Source of the DNA: an uncultured Beijerinckiaceae bacterium | Lineage (GTDB): Bacteria > Pseudomonadota > Alphaproteobacteria > Rhizobiales > Beijerinckiaceae | Assembly (NCBI GenBank): GCA_937863205.1 | Contig: CALMGA010000393.1 | Location: 1 to 9,974 of the forward strand | Direction of reading: 5' to 3' | DNA length: 9,974 nucleotides | In this document: positions 7,495 to 9,974 of the stretch, piece after piece | How the letters are laid out: each line of letters starts with the position of its first letter | Position numbering within the stretch: position 1 is the first letter of the stretch | Translations under genes and position numbers: made by a program | The notes under the pieces: generated by a model | Database searches by the model: none | What the model was told of the DNA's origin: nothing | What the model saw: only the letters and a program-made list of their open reading frames with translations

Positions 7495-7529
7495 CTGCGC
7501 CAGCAGGTGGTGACTCCGACGCCTACGGG

Positions 7530-7558
7530 CAATTAATATCGTAATACGATATAATCAA
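7530..7558. promoter_or_regulatory. Divergent promoter region with 17-bp palindromic MarR operator
   Basis: ATATCGTA (7536-7543), one A, then TACGATAT (7545-7552) form a perfect 8+8 palindrome, the size and symmetry of typical MarR-family operators. On the plus strand a perfect TATAAT (7550-7555) overlaps its right arm and could be the -10 of the MarR gene; no good -35 is evident. On the minus strand TTGATT (7558-7553) and TAATTG (7535-7530) are spaced exactly 17 bp, with the palindrome between them, a plausible promoter for the CLC gene. Binding here could repress both directions. Confidence 0.65.
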
Positions 7559-7569
7559 GGATGCGAACG

Positions 7570-7995
7570 ATGGAGGCGGCGGCGACAGGGGAGCTGACAC
7601 AGGGCGACTACGAGAGCTTGGCTGCATTCCGTCATGCCTTGCGACGCTTCGTGAACTTCAGCACGGAGGCGGCGCGCAGCGCGGGTCTGTCCACCCAGCA
7701 GCATCAGGCCCTGCTGGCGATCAAGGGGCACCGCGGAGGGGCGCTCACGATCGGCGCACTCGCCGACACGCTGCTGGTCGCTCCCCACACCGCCGCTGAA
7801 CTCGTCGCGAGATTGGAAGCGGCAGGGCTCATCACGCGTGTTGCCGACCCGGTGGACCGCCGAAGGGTCGGCCTGGACCTGACGGCTCAAGCCGGCGAGG
7901 CGTTGCGCAAATTATCCTTGGTGCACCTGCAGGAGGTGAAAGTCTTGGCGCCACGGTTGATGGCGATCTTCCGGGATCTCGACGCGCAGTCTTGA
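7570..7995 (+). CDS. MarR-family transcriptional regulator
   Basis: The 141-residue protein has the MarR winged helix-turn-helix architecture: a helical N-terminus for dimerisation, SAGLSTQQHQALLAIKG (37-53), the helix-turn-helix LTIGALADTLLVAPHTAAEL (59-78), and a wing with the family signature ADPVDRRRVGLDLTAQ (92-107), followed by a C-terminal dimerisation helix. MarR proteins usually repress themselves and a divergent operon, and release DNA on binding a small phenolic ligand or on oxidation. No cysteine is present, so oxidation sensing is unlikely. The ATG at 7570 is preferred over 7561 because AAGGA (7557-7561) lies eight bases upstream of it but directly abuts the earlier ATG. The palindrome just upstream is the probable binding site. 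The likely target is the divergent CLC-HPP-DUF892 operon. Confidence 0.9.
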   Translation: MEAAATGELTQGDYESLAAFRHALRRFVNFSTEAARSAGLSTQQHQALLAIKGHRGGALTIGALADTLLVAPHTAAELVARLEAAGLITRVADPVDRRRVGLDLTAQAGEALRKLSLVHLQEVKVLAPRLMAIFRDLDAQS

Positions 7996-8181
7996 TGGCG
8001 ACCGGACAGACGCCTCGCGATGGTGCGGGCGCCCGTGCGGGTCGGTCTCATTGGCTCGGCATCGCGCCGTTCCCGGCAGCGGCCAGGAGCCAAGCGCTTT
8101 CTCGTCCATGAGTGTGGAAGCGGCGCCTGCCAAAGATGTCTGCTGTTTGCAGCTTCGTGTCCAGAGCTGACATTCTCCTTC
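7996..8181. other. Intergenic region before second recombinase unit
   Basis: No gene is supported. The recombinase frame stays open upstream of its true start through this stretch but without a ribosome binding site or family homology. ATGTCTGCT (8136-8144) matches eight of nine bases of the reverse complement of AGCGGACAT (8972-8980) and may be the left end of the unit. AGCTGACAT at 8166-8174 is another near match. Confidence 0.4.
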
Positions 8182-8207
8182 CGGCCATCGCGAGTAGATC
8201 AAGCGCT

Positions 8208-8242
8208 GCTTCTCCGCTCGGCCATCCGGCCAGAGGAGAAGC
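8208..8242 (+). promoter_or_regulatory. Nested hairpin covering recombinase ribosome binding site, copy 2
   Basis: GCTTCTCC (8208-8215) pairs perfectly with GGAGAAGC (8235-8242). An inner GGCC/GGCC stem (8220-8223, 8228-8231) closes an ATCC loop. GGAG (8235-8238) is the ribosome binding site, nine bases before the ATG at 8248. Compared with copy 1 the loop is one base shorter and the outer stem one pair longer, so structure is kept despite changes. Confidence 0.62.
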
Positions 8243-8247
8243 ACACC

Positions 8248-8880
8248 ATGGGACACTCAGAGTTCGACCCGGCCAGCAAGGGACGGCAAGCCTGGAATGC
8301 CGGCCGCAAGCTCGGCACCAAACGCCCGCTTAAGCCGCAACAGGTCTGGGCCATACGCTTCTGGCTCGACCACCAGGGCCGCCTTCGTGATCGGGCGATG
8401 TTCGACCTCGCCATCGACAGCAAGCTGCGCGGCTGCGATGTCGTCAAGATGAAGATAGGCGACGTGGTGCTGGGCGGCCGTGTCCGTTCCCGCGCCACCG
8501 TGGTGCAGCAGAAGACCGGCAAGCCGGTGCAGTTCGAGCTTCTCGATCATGCGCGCAGCAGTATGCTGGCTTGGCTCGAGCGCCGGGGCGGCTCGGTCGC
8601 GGACTATGTCTTCCCGAGCCGCATCGATCATGCCCGGCCGATCAGCACCCGGCAGTACGCCCGCCTCGTTGATGAGTGGGTGACCGGCATCGACCTTCGC
8701 TGCGAGGACTACGGCACGCACTCGCTGCGGCGGACCAAGGCATCGATCATCTATAAGCAGACGGGTAACCTGCGCGCCGTGCAGATCCTGCTCGGCCACA
8801 CCAAGATCGAGAGCACGGTGCGCTACCTCGGCGTGGACGTCGAGGACGCGCTGACATTGGCGGAGCGCACCGAGCTTTGA
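8248..8880 (+). CDS. Small tyrosine-type site-specific recombinase/integrase, copy 2 (intact)
   Basis: This 210-residue recombinase breaks and rejoins DNA through a 3'-phosphotyrosine. The full catalytic set is readable: Arg61 (KLRGCDVVKM), Lys89 (VVQQKTGK), His158 and Arg161 (THSLRRTKAS), His184 (LLGHTKIES) and nucleophile Tyr193 (STVRYLGVD). The protein lacks the usual ~100-residue N-terminal core-binding domain; only a basic lead (about residues 1-28) precedes the catalytic domain, as in small stand-alone recombinases and phase-variation invertases. The ATG at 8248 is chosen over the upstream open frame (from 8020) because it has GGAG nine bases upstream and matches copy 1. A hairpin hides that site. 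It faces away from the cargo, toward the helicase gene. Its substrate sites are unknown; flanking hairpins or the repeat ends are candidates. Family assignment is secure; the biological reaction is not. Confidence 0.93.
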   Translation: MGHSEFDPASKGRQAWNAGRKLGTKRPLKPQQVWAIRFWLDHQGRLRDRAMFDLAIDSKLRGCDVVKMKIGDVVLGGRVRSRATVVQQKTGKPVQFELLDHARSSMLAWLERRGGSVADYVFPSRIDHARPISTRQYARLVDEWVTGIDLRCEDYGTHSLRRTKASIIYKQTGNLRAVQILLGHTKIESTVRYLGVDVEDALTLAERTEL

Positions 8881-8887
8881 GCAACAG

Positions 8888-8917
8888 GCAGCTCCGGTCA
8901 CAGTGGCTCGGAGCTGC
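8888..8917 (+). other. Hairpin after recombinase stop, copy 2
   Basis: GCAGCTCCG (8888-8896) and CGGAGCTGC (8909-8917) form a perfect 9-bp stem with a 12-nt loop, eight bases after the stop codon. Relative to copy 1, one G-C pair is replaced by A-T, with both arms changed together. No T-tract follows. It may be a transcript-end structure or a recombinase target. Confidence 0.62.
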
Positions 8918-9083
8918 ACCAGCGCTTCGCGCCCATGCTGGTCGTTCCAGAGCCGAAATGGCGTTCCCAGCAGCGGACATTCGCCGCGCGTCAGGCGCGC
9001 TCGGCTACCTTGTTGATGATGCGGAGGAACAGGTCGGGGCTGGTACAAGTACACCTGCACCATGTCGGGATCGGTATAAGGGA

Positions 9084-9974
9084 ATGAGCCGGTCGTCGCT
9101 GCCGCATGACGGCGAACTCATCCCGCGCCCGCACCAGCGCGCGGCATCGCAGGCCATCCTGGCCGCCCGCGCCACTGGGCGCCGCGGCTTCCTGCTCGGC
9201 GACGCGACCGGGCTCGGCAAGACGCTGGCGGTGTGGAGCGCCGTCGCCGCGATGCCCGAAGCCGACGTGCTCATCGTCTGCCCCAAAGGCGGCCTGCCGC
9301 AGTGGCGGCGCACCATCGCGCTCGCCGGCGCGGTGGGAAAGACCGTCACGCTGATAAACTACGAGCGCACAAAGGCGCTGATGGCGCTGTCCTCCGCCAG
9401 CGGCCGGCGCTCGACGCGGGCGAAGAACAACGAATTGGCGAAGCGCGGCACCCCGAAGCGGAGCTGGCCGCTGGTGGTGTTTGACGAAAGCCACCGACTG
9501 CGCAACCCCTACGCCCAGCAAAGTCTCGTCTGCCGCCGACTCGCCGATGCGGCCACCTTCGCGATCTACATGAGCGCCACCGCCGGCCAGGCCCCGCACG
9601 AGCTATCCTACCTCGGTCGGCTGCTGGGCGAGGCCGCCGATGTGCCGACCGAGACGCTGGCCGGCTTCCGCGACCTCATGAAGGGGCTCGGCATCGGGCG
9701 GGCGAAGGGGCGCTGGACCAACTGGTCGTGGACGGCCAACGCCCGCGACTGCACGGTGATCGCCGACCTGCTGTACAGGGGCGAGCGCGCCATCGGGCTT
9801 CTCCGGCGCCCGGCCGACATCGCGGGCTGGCCGGAGATCCAGCGCGAGCTGGCGCCGACCGCGCTCGGCCGCGACGAGCGCCGGCTTTACGAGGCGACGT
9901 GGCGCGAGTTCCGGCGCGAGTTCGGCCTTGCCGGCGGCAGCACGCGTCGTCCCGCCGGCTGGGCGGCCGCGCTG
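9084..9974 (+). CDS. SNF2/DEAD-like helicase, phage or plasmid type (partial, C-terminus outside window)
   Basis: The frame is open from ATG 9084 to the window edge (297 codons, no stop). It encodes the first RecA-like domain of a superfamily 2 helicase/ATPase: RPHQRAASQAI (15-25), Walker A GDATGLGKT (39-47, Lys46), motif Ia VLIVCPKGGLPQW (62-74), Walker B DESH (134-137) and motif III SAT (164-166) in MSATAGQAPHELSYLGRLL. The ATAGQ-x-P-x-ELSYL context is, to my recollection, typical of helicases from alphaproteobacterial prophages and plasmids, but this is a memory-based call. ATP-driven DNA or nucleoprotein remodelling is expected. The start is uncertain: AAGGGA directly abuts ATG 9084, too close for a normal ribosome binding site, and the frame stays open upstream (another ATG at 8958 lies inside the repeat unit). 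Insertion of the recombinase unit may therefore have altered its 5' end. Confidence 0.8.
   Translation, partial: MSRSSLPHDGELIPRPHQRAASQAILAARATGRRGFLLGDATGLGKTLAVWSAVAAMPEADVLIVCPKGGLPQWRRTIALAGAVGKTVTLINYERTKALMALSSASGRRSTRAKNNELAKRGTPKRSWPLVVFDESHRLRNPYAQQSLVCRRLADAATFAIYMSATAGQAPHELSYLGRLLGEAADVPTETLAGFRDLMKGLGIGRAKGRWTNWSWTANARDCTVIADLLYRGERAIGLLRRPADIAGWPEIQRELAPTALGRDERRLYEATWREFRREFGLAGGSTRRPAGWAAAL

Larger units (their letters stand above)
8182..8980 (+). repeat. Direct repeat unit, copy 2, carrying intact recombinase gene
   Basis: This unit is colinear with copy 1 (1893-2682), in the same orientation, with recombinase starts 6288 bp apart. It holds the shared 16-mer, the Shine-Dalgarno hairpin, an intact recombinase and the post-stop hairpin. 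A 74-bp tract (8464-8537 and 2176-2249) is identical between copies, while the surrounding coding sequence differs mainly at third positions. The right end is set at AGCGGACAT by comparison with copy 1 and is approximate. Confidence 0.8.

Noticed and set aside
8020..8247. N-terminal extension of recombinase copy 2
   Set aside because: The frame is open, but copy 1 has no matching extension, the peptide is Arg/Ser-rich shadow-like sequence, and the ribosome binding site and conservation point to 8248.
8991..9599. Minus-strand ORF of 202 codons opposite the helicase
   Set aside because: The plus frame carries ordered helicase motifs and stays open to the window edge, while this frame shows only low-complexity shadow sequence.

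Overview
The window is GC-rich and reads like an alphaproteobacterial accessory region (sphingomonad, rhizobial or acetic-acid-bacterial type). That lineage guess rests on the composition, on a small tyrosine recombinase of a type I associate with those groups, and on the style of the CLC, HPP and DUF892 proteins. No rRNA, tRNA or CRISPR array was seen.

Layout: (1) 1-1590 (+) is the C-terminal three quarters of a xanthine dehydrogenase/aldehyde oxidoreductase molybdenum subunit, cut by the window edge. (2) About 1893-2682 is the first copy of a repeat unit that carries a 210-codon tyrosine recombinase gene. This copy has one in-frame TAA at codon 137. (3) 2858-3304 (+) is a SnoaL/NTF2-like protein with a hairpin-rich leader and a likely terminator. 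(4) 7494-3515 (-) is an apparent operon: a CLC anion channel/transporter with C-terminal CBS domains, an HPP-family membrane protein with a tandem CBS pair, and a DUF892 (YciF/ferritin-like) protein with a C-terminal hydrophobic helix. (5) 7570-7995 (+) is a divergent MarR-family regulator. A perfect 17-bp palindrome in the shared promoter region is its likely operator. (6) About 8182-8980 is the second, intact copy of the recombinase unit in the same orientation. (7) 9084 to the window end (+) is the N-terminal part of a SNF2/DEAD-like helicase of phage or plasmid type.

The most striking architecture is the pair of directly repeated recombinase units, 6288 bp apart start to start, bracketing a cargo of anion-transport and stress-type genes. 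Each unit has a nested hairpin that buries the recombinase Shine-Dalgarno sequence and a second hairpin just after its stop. Both hairpins survive the sequence divergence between copies, and the downstream one shows a compensatory base-pair change. This suggests a regulated or structured mobile cassette. Excision and the role of the cargo are inferences. The cargo suggests MarR-controlled anion (chloride, nitrite or nitrate) homeostasis with nucleotide-sensing CBS domains, but no substrate can be read from the sequence.
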